Assembly (NCBI GenBank): GCA_963457665.1
Contig: OY735212.1
Coordinates: 19,219,247-19,283,246, forward strand
DNA: 64,000 nt
DNA from: Thysanoteuthis rhombus
Lineage: Eukaryota; Mollusca; Cephalopoda; Oegopsida; Thysanoteuthidae
Direction: 5' to 3'
Part shown: positions 11,018 to 21,872 of the stretch, piece after piece
Layout: each line of letters starts with the position of its first letter
How positions within the stretch are numbered: the first letter of the stretch is position 1
Translations under genes and position numbers: made by a program
The notes under the pieces: model-generated
What the model was told of the DNA's origin: nothing
The model's input: only the letters and a program-made list of their open reading frames with translations
Database searches by the model: none

Positions 11018-11102
<85 letters not shown>
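11018..11102. repeat. Compound palindromic microsatellite (AC)n(AT)n(TG)n
   Basis: About 8 AC units, about 27 AT units and about 10 TG units. The whole array is self-complementary and could fold into a long hairpin. Confidence 0.95.
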
Positions 11103-11106
11103 CATG

Positions 11107-11190
11107 TTCTAGAAAGCTTTAAAGCTTCAAGTACTAAACATATTTGAAAAAAATTTTTGATCCACTTCAGTCGCTGATGTATATATAACT
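11107..11190 (+). mobile_element. Family H repeat
   Basis: TTCTAGAAAGCTTTAAAGCTT, then AAACATATTTGAAAAAA and CACTTCAGTCGCTGATGTA, following the microsatellite directly. Confidence 0.65.
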
Positions 11191-13729
11191 GTTCATGATG
11201 GAGATGAACTTCGAAGCATGTCAGGAAATTATATATATATATAGAGAGAGAGAGTGAGAGAGAATTCACGGTGGTAAGGAGTTTCATCCTCACAGGGTGT
11301 CCTTCTAACTTAGCTTTGTAGGAAACTAAGCCATACATGATATAATGCATGTTTCTATGCTATGTATATGAATAGATATAAACGTGTATAATATATACAT
11401 GCATTTTTTATACAGATATCTTTATTATGAAATACTAACATATGTGTGTGTGAGTGCTTGTACTCTAAGATGTTGAGAATTACACATCAGAGACCAGAAA
11501 CAAACACACATCTGAAATCAGTGAGTTTCAGATTACCTATAGCACCCAGCTTAAGTTGAATCAGGCAAAAAAAAATATCATCGATCTGTATGGGGTCTGC
11601 ATCATGCTTTCAGAAAACAGATCTGACCAAAATTATTTTTTCTTTGTGCTTTTTTCACCTAGGTTTTTTTAAAAACAAACATTTAGGTTAGATGAATAAA
11701 ATCAAATCATATGTGTACTTTAAATAAGCATCATCCAGGATGTTTTTTTTCCATCATTTACCTGAACTTACTCACTTGTAAGAGGGTAGGTGGCAATACT
11801 TTTTAGAAACATTCTTTTGGGGCAGAATTTTAGTCCCAATGTCATAGCAGTTCAATAACTGAGTGATTAGTCTTAGAGAATTGACGCACCAAGTTCCGGC
11901 AGAGGCAGCTTTTCTTTTTTTTTTTCATGAATTTCTCTATCAGTGCTAATACCAGTGTGGCATAATCTTTTTAAGAATCTAACCCTAGACAGAGAATAAA
12001 ACGTGTTTTTCTTGGGGCAAAAACAATAACCCTAATCAAATCCAAAAAGAACAATAAAACATTGGCACATTTTCTGCTTTGTCATGCTAACTACTAATGC
12101 CAAAAGCAATCAAATGAATTCTCAGTTTCCAGAAAAAAATTAATCTCCAAGTTTTTAAGAGGGACTATGCATTAAATGAAATCTCTATGAAATATCATTC
12201 GCTTCCCAGTGTTTGTCATATCTAGAGATTTTTTTCCCCGGTCGACACTGGTATCTCAGCTAGTAATATAATGAAAATAATTTCAGTTCAGTAAGAGAGT
12301 TTACAAGCATTTTATGCAGTCAACAAAATTTTATTATTTCTTGGATAGAAAGCACAGAAGACTTAACATGATCACCATTTTTATCACCTTATGCCAATAT
12401 GTAGGGAAATCATGGTTTCTCTTGTGAGAGAATCACATTGATTTCAAATCGAACAATGGTAGTAGTAGCACCATTTTGACATGATTGTTACGAGTTGGCC
12501 AAGTGGTGTCATACATATTTTACTTTAAAACCTCCCCTTGGTCCATTAAGTATGCATGCCAAGTTTTGTTGGGTAAATCAGACTTTTAGTATTATATAGC
12601 AAAATAGATGGAAATCAGATCATTATTATCAGGTTGGGAGCAAAGGCTGACCCCACAAAGGGGAAAACAATATATGAATTTTGCATGCATATACTGATTA
12701 TTTAGGGCTGGAACCATTGTGGACACTAGGTAAAGTCAAAAGTTAAAAAAGAAATGGTTTCACTGAAGATCGGCCAATGCAAAATAATGTAATAGATTTT
12801 AGAAGCTCTGATCAAGTAGCAGAAATATAGGGGTATGGCCTATACCTACTTCTCAATCATACAATTCCAGTTTTTTGGTACATTCAGTCTCATCTAATGA
12901 AGACATTACCGTATACTTAGTTTCCCAAATCCATTTCCAACACTGTTCTGATCATTTCAGAAATTCTTCAGGGAGCAGAAACAGTAGTATACAGAGAATA
13001 CTGACTGGGTAGTTGCGTGGGGATGATAGAAGTTTTCTACCCAACAGGGTCGGTTATCCATGGGTGGGATATTTTTCCGAGCATTGTTGGGAAAACGATC
13101 TCACCTAGGGAAGATAGGTGATGTGTAGATATTGTATAAGTGGCTTTTGACTGAAATTTGGTTGTATTTGGATTTCAAAAAAGCTGCCCAGTCTAGGACA
13201 GCATGATGTTCAAATTATTTGATGATGATATTTTGTATCCAAGATAGAAAAATCCTCGAACTTGTTCTATTATTTTGCCATGAATGGTTTTGCTGAGTTT
13301 GGGTTGGTTTTGTCAGCAGTCATTGAATTTGCAATGGTATGTATAATTTTTTTCAGATTTATTCCTGGGTGAAGTATTGCAACATTATCATCTGTTTTGA
13401 CTAATTTTTACCTTCATCCTAATTTTTATTTGCTTTTTATCGCAACTTTGAATTGGACCATTATTCTACAGCAATGATTGAACAGCGTAAGCAGAAAATA
13501 AAGAGCAACAGTAAAGCCCACTGTGAGAATTGACTCATGCCCTCTAGCCAGATGTCCGATTTAAAGTTGTGATAATAAGCTGGTGAAATTTAGGATGAAT
13601 GTAAAAAGCTTGTGAAAATCAAGAATGATATCATTGACTTCATTTCTGCACTGTTGATATGAAGGCCGACTTCAGGAGCATTGTGGATGAGGCAGTTCAG
13701 GAATATTTGTACTTTATCATAGTTTCAGT
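11191..13729. other. No gene seen; longest repeat-poor stretch
   Basis: No family A-J copy, LINE tail or exon-like frame was recognised. A short (TA)n(GA)n run lies near 11230-11253. This is either unique intronic or intergenic sequence, or repeats too old to see by eye. Confidence 0.4.
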
Positions 13730-14022
13730 ATGTTAGGGCAATGAGATTTATAACAGGAAACCATCTACAAGGTCACCTTTGGACAGAAGAACTACAATGC
13801 ATCACTGAATAATGCCCAATAACCAAAACCATCCAGTCTAGAGTACTCAAACTCTTTGGTCACATCAAAAGAAGCAAAACTGGTCTTGCAAAACCATGTC
13901 TCAAGAGAATGATTGGACCTTCTCTCATTCAATATAGTTTTACAAGATCAATGTCTTTGGAAGGGCATCTCCCATGTTTGTGTGCAAGTGGAGAAAGCGA
14001 TTGATGATGATGATGATTTTTA
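13730..14022 (+). pseudogene. Non-LTR retrotransposon C-terminal fragment (second type)
   Basis: In one plus frame the translation contains VLKLFGHIKRSKTGLAKPCL, matching the RVLxLFGHIxR segment common at the C-terminus of RTE/CR1-like reverse transcriptases. It is followed by stops and a (TGA)n-like 3' tail at 14008-14020. Wording differs from the LKWQW-type tails elsewhere in the window, so this is probably a different lineage. 5'-truncated and broken. Confidence 0.6.
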
Positions 14023-15568
14023 GCGATTGTATGAGCCATACTTAGCAGTCGCATGCTGTCCGTCTCGTCAGTGATCGAACAATTTTTTTGTTCGCTAGTA
14101 TATTTGTGATCTTTCCATGTGATAACTCCAAACTTAAATCTGTCTTAAATCAATCTAATGTTTTCTCAATTATAAATTATGACATATATGATTTTTGAAA
14201 CCTTTGTAACTGTATGAGTCACGTTATTTGGATCATTTTCTGTCATGGTTATTTTCTATATCAGAAAAGAGAGTTCAAAATTTATAACTAGATTGAATAC
14301 CTGAAAATAAAATTTGCTTAAGATTTTAATTCCTCGAAGCTGAATATTAAATCTAGATTTGTGGCCATTAAAACAAGAATCCTATTACATTTAAATTTTC
14401 ATGCTAGCTTACAGCAATCTTAATGCAGTTTGCAATTGAAGATAGTGAAAGAATCTGCAAAAAATTCTTCACTTTTACAGAAGTTTTGAAAAGCACTTCA
14501 TATTGGATTACAGTTTCTGTAAAGAAATATAAATTTAATAGGATTATGATCATTATAAAATTTTAGATGTTAATATATTTTCCTTGTGTGCTATCAAAAT
14601 TTATTCATGAAGATGTGCTCATTGTGGAAAAAAAAAAAACCCGGTAACGAACTAGTTCCTCAACACTCACTTGTGGATGGTACACAGTTTCATTAGCTAA
14701 GGCAAAATAAGACCTTACAGGCATAGATCTAGTCAGAAAGTCATCGGGGACCAGGACCCTCTTCTTCCTGCTCGGGTAAAGTATGTTTAAATATAACTAG
14801 ATAAAGGAATTTTATGAAAAGAAAACCCTTTATTATTCTTAAGTACTGATCAATTGAACTTCAAAACATTTATTATATCTATTGCCTCATTAAAAAGATA
14901 AGGTGTAAAAGAAAAATTTTGAATCCTCTCCCTTCCCTGCTCAGGTATTGAACAACTGCAAGTACCAAAGGCGCTGAAGGGTACTATCTCTTTTCATACG
15001 TGCATGTTTGTGTGTTCCAGGCCATACCGTTTTGTCTACACACTTCATAAGTAGCATAGGTACTTCATCCCCTTCTCCACACCACTACCCTCTAAAAAAA
15101 ATTTTTCTTCATTTCTCGGAAAGAAGCTCATCTGATTTTCTATGGTACTTATTTTGATGGCTTGATAATGATGTCTAGATTCTCCAGAATGGATCATCAG
15201 AAGAATCTAGATAATTTCTAGATGTTCTTTTTTTTCTCTATTTTAGATATTTTCCGGTGGAAAACCCCCAATCATATTTATTCTTCTATTGAATTTTTTC
15301 ACATAACTTCAAATTTCAACATTATGGTCGTTCAATTATTGATTGTAATGGCGAGTATTCTTTATCATATTCTTCGTTTTAATGAGTATCGTTTTAATGA
15401 GTATCATATATTAAAGAATTAAGGAAGTATCATATTTTGAATGCTTGGCTCAAAAGAGCCTACCATTCTATTCTATGCCACTTATACAAGAATTGCTCCT
15501 CCTCCATGGAAGACTTAACCTCATTGAAGTAGTTGTTTTTTAAAGTGGATTTTTTTACTTTTACTCTT
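14023..15568. other. No gene seen
   Basis: AT-rich. The only structure noted is a two-copy 15-bp tandem repeat, CGTTTTAATGAGTAT, at 15375-15404. Confidence 0.4.
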
Positions 15569-15780
15569 AGAAACAGTCCATCAAAACTGTCAACATAGGT
15601 TTCTTTCAGTTTTCAAGTTGATCTGGCTAGCTACATATGTATCATGCACGCAAGCTGCACCAATAGAGATAGAGGGCTGAAAATAGATTTTTACTGTGGC
15701 TTCAATTCGCAATATAATTTTACGCTAAATTGATCCCTTAGTTTGCATCCTGTGGATTCCACACTTGTTTTTTTTTTTAA
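15569..15780 (+). mobile_element. Family A repeat, 5' half
   Basis: TTAGAAACAG / AACTGTCAACATAGGTTTCT, CTGGCTAGCTACATATGTAT, GCACCAATAGAGATAGAGGG and GCTAAATTGATCCCTTAG. It ends in a T run. A full copy starts 17 bp further on, so this is the first of three adjacent copies. Confidence 0.7.
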
Positions 15781-15796
15781 ATACTGACTGACGGTA

Positions 15797-16218
15797 GTTA
15801 GAAACTATCAATGTAGGTTTCTTCAGTTTTTATGATGGTCTGGCTGCTTATATCATAGGTACAGGCCACACCAATGGAGTTAGTGGGCTGAAAATTAAAA
15901 CTTACCCCTTATTATGTTTAGGAAAAAACTTTTTTTTTTTTTCAAAATTCTCCCTAAAATACTTTATTTGAGTGGGGTTCAGTTTACAATGTAAGTTCAT
16001 GCTAAATTGATCCTTTAGTTTGTGTCTACTTGTTTTCTCCTTAAAATCAGACATTTTCAGCCGACAAAAAAATTACCAAAAATTTACCCCAGAGTGAGAG
16101 AAGTAATTTTCTCATTGATCCCCTCTTTTTCTAATTTTTCAATTGATCACCCCCAACTAGGCATGCTGCCAAAAGATGATGATCATGTGATGGTTTCTAT
16201 TGAGTGACTAGCCAGACA
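15797..16218 (+). mobile_element. Family A repeat, full-length copy
   Basis: Begins TTAGAAACTATCAATGTAGG and ends TGATGGTTTCTATTGAGTGA. Between these are GGGCTGAAAATTAAAAC, a GGGGTTCAGTTTACAATGTA block, GCTAAATTGATCCTTTAG, a TTGATCACCCCCAAC block and GGCATGCTGCCAAAAGATGA. About 420 bp, non-coding. The terminal TAGAAACT(G/A)TCA motifs are inverted relative to each other. Confidence 0.8.
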
Positions 16219-16512
16219 TTTTTTCCTCCAATTTTTTTTGGCATGTGGGGCTTGATTGTACCTGCATTTTTATCATTTCTGTTCCCCCTTCGAAGCCATT
16301 CCCTATTCATGTCTACTGTTCAGGCTCCCGTCTCTTGTATTATCAGCCTGGCTTCTTACCAACAAGTCAGGTTTTATGATCTCTCATGAGGGCCACTTAT
16401 CTGCCAATTCAACATGCCTATACTTCCTTAGCCTTCAGGGGACAAGGGGTGCCATTCAGAAGAATAGGAGAACTGAGTGTTTGGATAAAATCATGTCACG
16501 CATGTGTATGAA

Positions 16513-16662
16513 TCTTGATAATATTGTTGTCATATTAATTTATACTCACTGGTTATTGATCATTTAGTAACATGAAATTGCAACTATGGGAATAAAATTT
16601 ATGAATCACCAAACTATTCAATGAACAGGTCTTCATGAGGCGTTCTTTTAGCAGAAAGTGAT
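16513..16662 (+). repeat. Flank duplicated with 17070-17208
   Basis: GTTGTCATATTAATTTATAC ... TTATTGATCATTTAGTAACAT ... GCAGAAAGTGATA is repeated with changes at 17070-17208. With the neighbouring family A copies this makes a larger tandem duplication. Confidence 0.65.
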
Positions 16663-17069
16663 ATTAGAAACTGTCAACAAAGGTTTCTTCAGTTTTTCAG
16701 TGGGTTTGGCTGGCTCTGTACATATTTATCATGTAAACAGACCATTTCAATAGAAGTAAACAACTTCTACTCTTTGTTATGTCTGGAAGAAATTTTTAAC
16801 CCCCCCCCCCGGGCAGGTTTTTGATAGAGCGTTCAATTTGCAAAGTAACTTTACGGTAAATTGGTCCCTCAGTCTGTATCCATCAGTACTCATGCTTGAT
16901 TTTTTGGAAATTCTGACATTTTCAGTTATCACCGCCCAACAAAAGGCTAGAGAGGAAACTTATCCATTGAGCACACTTTTTAACAATTTTTAAATTGATC
17001 ATCCCCAACATGGTATGCTGCCATAATATGTTGGTCACGTGATGGTTTCTATTGATTGACAAACAAGAC
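16663..17069 (+). mobile_element. Family A repeat, full-length copy
   Basis: TTAGAAACTGTCAACAAAGG at the left; TGATGGTTTCTATTGATTGA at the right. Contains a C run (16800-16810) in place of the CCCCACC-like spacer of other copies. Confidence 0.8.
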
Positions 17070-17208
17070 CTGTTGTCATATTAATTCAAAATGACTGATT
17101 ATTGATCATCAACTAACATAAAATTACAACTATGGTTATGAAACTTGTTAACCTATGATACGTTCAATGAATAGGTCTTTGCAAGGCATTTTTTCAGTAG
17201 GAAGTGAT
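17070..17208 (+). repeat. Second copy of the duplicated flank
   Basis: Matches 16513-16662 in order: GTTGTCATATTAATT, TTATTGATCATCAACTAACAT, TTCAATGAATAGGTCTT, AGGAAGTGATAC. Confidence 0.65.
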
Positions 17209-17223
17209 ACATATTTTGTGATT

Positions 17224-17560
17224 GGTGTGTACAGTATCGTATTAACTCTGTGGCAAAAGTACCATATGCTCTGTGTCCGCAATTTTGAGGGACCTGCAAT
17301 AAATGCTCACAAGCTATCAATTTCCAATTCAGTGATTCTGCACTTGCTCTATAATTATAGTACTATTCTGCCTTCAACTTTCATGAGCAACTGGGTGTTT
17401 AAGGTTAGCAAATGTATTGAATTATCACCTTTAATTGGGGTCATTATTTTAACACAGTAATTAATGGGAGTGTGATGTATATAAAATGCATGAACACAGA
17501 GACATTTGAAACTGAAGTCATAATTGCTACACAAAGATTGACACAAAAACTAAGCAATAC
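17224..17560 (+). repeat. Family I repeat, copy 1
   Basis: About 335 bp similar to 44278-44615. Shared blocks include ACTGCCTTCAACTTTCATGA-like text, AACTGGGTGTTTA, CACAGTAATTAATGGGA and AAACTGAAGTCATA. Non-coding; termini not defined. Confidence 0.65.
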
Positions 17561-17575
17561 TGGGTAGCAAAGCTA

Positions 17576-17576
<1 letters not shown>

Positions 17577-17637
<61 letters not shown>
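17577..17637. repeat. (TA)n microsatellite
   Basis: About 30 TA units. Confidence 0.95.
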
Positions 17638-17639
<2 letters not shown>

Positions 17640-17722
17640 TGCAGAACAAGACACTCAACTACTTATAACCTATAATCCCAGGTCGTAAAAAAAGAATACA
17701 TCTATCTCACTCTTTCTCTCTC

Positions 17723-17723
17723 C

Positions 17724-17753
<30 letters not shown>
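17723..17753. repeat. (AT)n microsatellite
   Basis: About 15 AT units after a CT-rich stretch. Confidence 0.9.
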
Positions 17754-17758
<5 letters not shown>

Positions 17759-18192
17759 ACAGATTAGATATATAATCCCAGTATTTACAGAGAACATGCT
17801 GTTTGGAATTTGACTTGATATTTCATACATATTTCATGTGTGTACACACAGACATAATCTCTTTTCTCATGAAAATCTAGTTTTGCTCTTACACATATTT
17901 GCGCATATGTAAAGAAGCGTGTGTGTGTTTCTTTATGATTACTTATTTATATTAGCTGAATATGTAAAAGACCAGAAGGCATAGTTTTTGAATTAGGAGT
18001 ATCACATTCCAGGATGCCTACAGCATGCCAAGTGAATTTAGACCTTTAATAATTTGAAAAGCTTTCTTCACTCAAATAACCTTGAATATGTTTCAAAAGA
18101 TTATCATTATCTACTCTAAAGAATTGCCAGGCATTGCATGATGATTATATCGGAGTTAATGTACCTCAAAAGCGCTTTTCAGTTATTTAGAA

Positions 18193-18383
18193 AAGCAATT
18201 CTCAAAGTGTGGTCTGCAAGACTGATGCAAGATGTAAGGAAAATCATTTTGAAATAAATGTAATTTCTAAATTCTTGTGAAAGCTTATTTTTATTATGAT
18301 CACTAGAAAACTATTTGGGGTCAGCAAATATTTTTTGGGAACATTGAGTCGACTGCACAGAAAAAAATGTTTGAGAATTACTG
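18193..18383. mobile_element. Short hAT-like MITE (191 bp)
   Basis: Left end AAGCAATTCTCAAAGTGTGG; right end ...GTTTGAGAATTACTG (reverse CAGTAATTCTCAAAC). The flanks ATTTAGAA (18185-18192) and ATTTTGAA (18384-18391) match at 7 of 8 bases, as expected for a hAT 8-bp target duplication. Its ends resemble those of the element at 3721-4443. It lies directly against the 5' side of an RTE fragment. Confidence 0.7.
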
Positions 18384-18391
18384 ATTTTGAA

Positions 18392-18845
18392 ATTAAAAAC
18401 CAGATGATTCCAATAATCCTAAAAAGAAGAGTGTACAACCAATGCATCCTCCCGATAGTCACTTATGGAGCTGAAACATGGAACCTAACCAAGAGACAGA
18501 CCTACAAACTTAGAAGTATACAACATGCGCGTGGAAAAATCATGCTCAACCTTACATGGAGAGATCACAAGACATCACAATATATAAGGAAGAAAACTAT
18601 TAAAAAACTCAAATGGCAATGGGCAGGCTATGTTGCAAGAATGAAAGACAACTGATGGACATCACAACTCACAATATGGATCCCCAGAGATCACATGAGA
18701 AACCGAGGCTGACAGAACACAAGATCGAGTGATGAACTTGACAAATTCAGAAAATACTGGCTCCGCGATACCAATGATAGAGAATTGTGGCGAATCCTGG
18801 TCTATGTCCAATGACGGACATAAAAAGACTGATTATGATGATTTT
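18392..18845 (+). pseudogene. RTE-type LINE reverse transcriptase C-terminus, best-preserved copy
   Basis: The protein ends of RTE-like endonuclease/reverse-transcriptase polyproteins are recognisable. The frame contains RVYNQCILPIVTYGAETWNL, the segment following the polymerase domain, and later KKLKWQWAGYVARMKDN. A stop at 18653 interrupts it. Translation past the stop continues the family pattern with WTSQLTIWIPRDHM and, later, DELDKFRKYWL and DRELWRIL, before a TGATTATGATGA tail. Everything upstream (endonuclease, polymerase palm) is missing, so this is a 5'-truncated dead copy. Open frame 18296-18655 begins inside the hAT-like MITE and is not a gene start. Confidence 0.9.
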
Positions 18846-18884
18846 TAAATATCTATAACACTCTTTTCATCTATTTAGAGATAT

Positions 18885-19110
18885 CATTGAAACCATTAGA
18901 ATACTCAAATGGCAATGTATAAGCCACATTCAAAGAATGTCTGACAACCACTGGACAATACAACTCACAGCATAGATCATATGCAAAAATGTGTCTAGCA
19001 AAGACATCACCATTTAGGTAAGTTAAATTGGCTCTATGATGCTTATGAACAAGAAATCTGGTAAACATTCTAGAATCACCAAGCCCAATGATTGATATTA
19101 AAGATATTAA
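18885..19110 (+). pseudogene. RTE-type LINE 3'-end fragment
   Basis: Translates with stops to a RILKWQC-like segment followed by MSDNHWTIQLTA, the same tail region as the copy at 18392. Shorter and more decayed. Second of three same-strand tails within 1.5 kb. Confidence 0.65.
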
Positions 19111-19144
19111 ATTAGGAAAACACCATTCAGCTTTTTATGGATAC

Positions 19145-19275
19145 ATGCATTTTTTTCATCAAATTTTCAGCCCTTTAGCTTCATTGGTGAGGCTAGCAAG
19201 CGTGATAGGTAGCCAGTATTACTTGAAACCTGAAGACACCAATGCTGAGAGTTTTGGTTGATAGTTTCTAATGGA
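19145..19275 (-). mobile_element. Family A repeat, 5' end fragment
   Basis: Reverse copy: TTTTCAGCCCTTTAGCTTCA, GTGATAGGTAGCCAG, CTTGAAACCTGAAGACACC and GGTTGATAGTTTCTAATGG at the terminus. Confidence 0.7.
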
Positions 19276-19486
19276 TAAAAAATAAAGGAATTTCTGAATT
19301 GAATTACGAGCAAAAAAAAAAATCCATGACAAACCGAGTATACGGAATTTGCACTGAAAATAAGACTTAATTATAATAAGACCTTGAACTGTTGGAGACA
19401 GCATAGAAGATTTGAGAGAAAATTTACTGCATTAATCAAGGTGTATGTGTGTATATATATATAAGCTCTAGGTCCACTGAGCACAT

Positions 19487-19822
19487 GGGAGAATCAAGTT
19501 CAACATAACATGTAGTTATCACAAGACAGCGCAATATATTAGAAGAAAAACAGGAGTCTGAGAAATCATAGAATCCAATAGAAAACTCAAGTAGCAATTT
19601 GTTGGTCATATTGTGAGAATGGCAGACAACCCTTGAAATCATGACTTATACCATGGATACCCAGAGATCACATGCGAAACTATGTTGGACAAAATATAAG
19701 AGGGCATGATGAACTAAGCTCAGAAAATATTGGTTCTGCGGCACCCATGATACAGAGGTCTGGTGAATCTTGGAGAAGGTCTACGTCTAATGACGGATGC
19801 TAAAAGACTGATGATGATATTT
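19487..19822 (+). pseudogene. RTE-type LINE 3'-end fragment
   Basis: Nucleotide match to the copy at 18392: ACATGTAGTTATCACAAGAC, ATATTAGAAGAAAAACAGG, TGGATACCCAGAGATCACAT and GACGGATGCTAAAAGACTGA, ending at TGATGATGAT. Broken frames. Confidence 0.75.
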
Positions 19823-20159
19823 GATCGTTTTATATATTCTCTCATTCTTAATATACACTGTAAAAATCCTAGAAGCAAATATGACATTGCATGTGTGTGT
19901 GTTTGTATAGATAGAGAGAAAGATTTTCACAGAAAAATGATGGTATTAACAGGAAAAACAAATATTTGGGGGCTAAATCCGATTAACAAAGTTCACCAAT
20001 TATCATGGAGCAAATTAGGAGAAAATTCCTTTTGATTGATAAAAAATAATTTCCTCTGAATGATCTATTGATGATAAAAGATAATCAGAAAAGGAATAAT
20101 CATCAAGGCTGGCAATTAAGCTTTGTGCCATTGCGTTCAATCTCAAAGATGCAATGCTT

Positions 20160-20808
20160 ATTAGAAACTGTCAAACAAAACTATCAATATCCACATATTC
20201 AGCATCAAAATAGGTTTCCTCAGTTTTCAAGCAGCTCTGGCTGGCTAGCTGTATGTGTATCACACAGACAGACCGCACCGATGGAGATGGAGAGTTGAAA
20301 ATTTAAATATTTACCCCTTGTTCTAAGATCATAGTGTGGTAGCAGTTTGAGGCAATCCAAAGGCTTCTGTTTCACTTCAATAAGATCCTTTTGAATAGAA
20401 AGAAGGGTGGACTCGCCATTCCCAATTTTTTTTCTGCCCAAATCATACAGCTTAGAGTTTACTCAGCTAGCAGCTGAGTGCACTGGTAAATTTCTCCTAT
20501 TAAAGAGTATTTTACATTCTTTACTCTTACTTGGAACAAAATCCTGATCCTCCTGAGGTTAGTTGGGGTTCATTTCACAATGTGAGTTTTTGCTAAATTG
20601 ATCCCTTAGTTTGTGTCCAGCAGTGCTCAAGCTTGTTTTCTGAAAATTCAGACTTTTTTCAGTAATCGTCAAACAAAAAGCAAATAGAACTTATTTGTTG
20701 ATCACCCATTTTAACACTCATCTAACTGATCACCCCAAACACGGCATGCTGCCAAAAGCCATTGGTCATGTGATTGTTTCGATAGAGTATTCAACCAGAC
20801 CTGTCTTT
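20160..20808 (+). mobile_element. Family A repeat carrying extra internal sequence
   Basis: Starts TTAGAAACTGTCAAACAAAA and ends TGATTGTTTCGATAGAGTA. The 5' blocks (CCTCAGTTTTC, CTGGCTGGCTAGCTG, GATGGAGATGGAGAG) stop near 20345 and the 3' blocks (GGGGTTCATTTCACAATGTG onward) resume near 20568. About 220 bp between them is absent from other copies and unrecognised, probably a later insertion. Confidence 0.65.
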
Positions 20809-21312
20809 CATAATGTTTTACAATGGTCAATTTTTGGATGAAAAACTTCTGTTTTGAACTTTTGATTTTACCCAGAGCCTGAATCATTTCTAGCATAATC
20901 ATATTCATATACATATACATATACATTTATATATACTTCCAGGGATACCAGGCGTTTCCTGGGGGACAGTAATTTTAATTTAGACGAAACAGTAATGGAT
21001 ATTTTCCTTAATATATTCATTCCAACAGAGCACAGCAAATGAATAAAAGATGTTCTACTCTATTTATACAGTATCTTTTACTGAAAAATAAAATGATACG
21101 CAAAACAAAACAAATGATGCAGTCCCTTCGTTTGAAAGGGATTCCAACGAGACAACATTAGGTGCCAGTATGAGAAGGTTGTTCGAGGATCAAACCTCAA
21201 AAAGCTAAGATAAAATTGGTTGTGGGAAAAGCATGCTGAAGTCAGCTTTAGGGCTAACAGTCTCAAGAGATGGACCCTGTATCATGTTGATGGTCAGTGC
21301 CAAGTAGAGTCT

Positions 21313-21372
21313 CTGGGAATTGAACTCATTTGAATTCAAAGGGCAACTCTCTTTGCCTACCCCAGTTAGGAT
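21313..21372 (-). mobile_element. Possible tRNA-derived SINE head
   Basis: On the minus strand, GAGTTCAATTCCC (21315-21327) resembles an RNA polymerase III B box. GGGGTAGGCAAAGAGAG upstream could be a decayed A box. Spacing suits a tRNA-like head, but no second copy confirms it. Confidence 0.35.
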
Positions 21373-21810
21373 AATGGCCTCGATGACCTGTTGGGGAAGC
21401 TACTCCTCACTTAAGTGAGTTCCATTGTGTAACTTAGAAGGATCTAGATTTCTTGGAAGCATGATGGGCATCCCAACTTTCCATTGAAGCTTTTAGGGAG
21501 AAATACCAGGCAGCTAGAAAAACGCCATAGTGTGTATTTTGTCACTACTTCTCTGTAAAAGACTATTGGTTCTTGCATGAAAGCATATGTGTGTCTTCAG
21601 GAAAAAACACTTAAAGATGCCTAAAACTTGATAAGAATTAATTCTATCGTGAGAAATCTTTTTGCCATTTCCCCAAGAAGAAATATGGGAGAAAATTCCC
21701 GAAGATTGGCCAGAGAATGATCTTTGGTGACCTCCAAGAAAGTCAATTTTATGTTATTCACAAAGCTAAATATTAGTTCAACAGGCTCTTTAGCTTTATT
21801 GTGAAAGAGG

Positions 21811-21814
<4 letters not shown>

Positions 21815-21867
<53 letters not shown>
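21815..21867. repeat. (AT)n microsatellite
   Basis: About 26 AT units. Confidence 0.95.

Positions 21868-21872
<5 letters not shown>

Noticed and set aside
18296-18655. 119-codon frame as a host gene
   Set aside because: Its start lies inside a hAT-like MITE and the rest is a 5'-truncated RTE reverse transcriptase tail.
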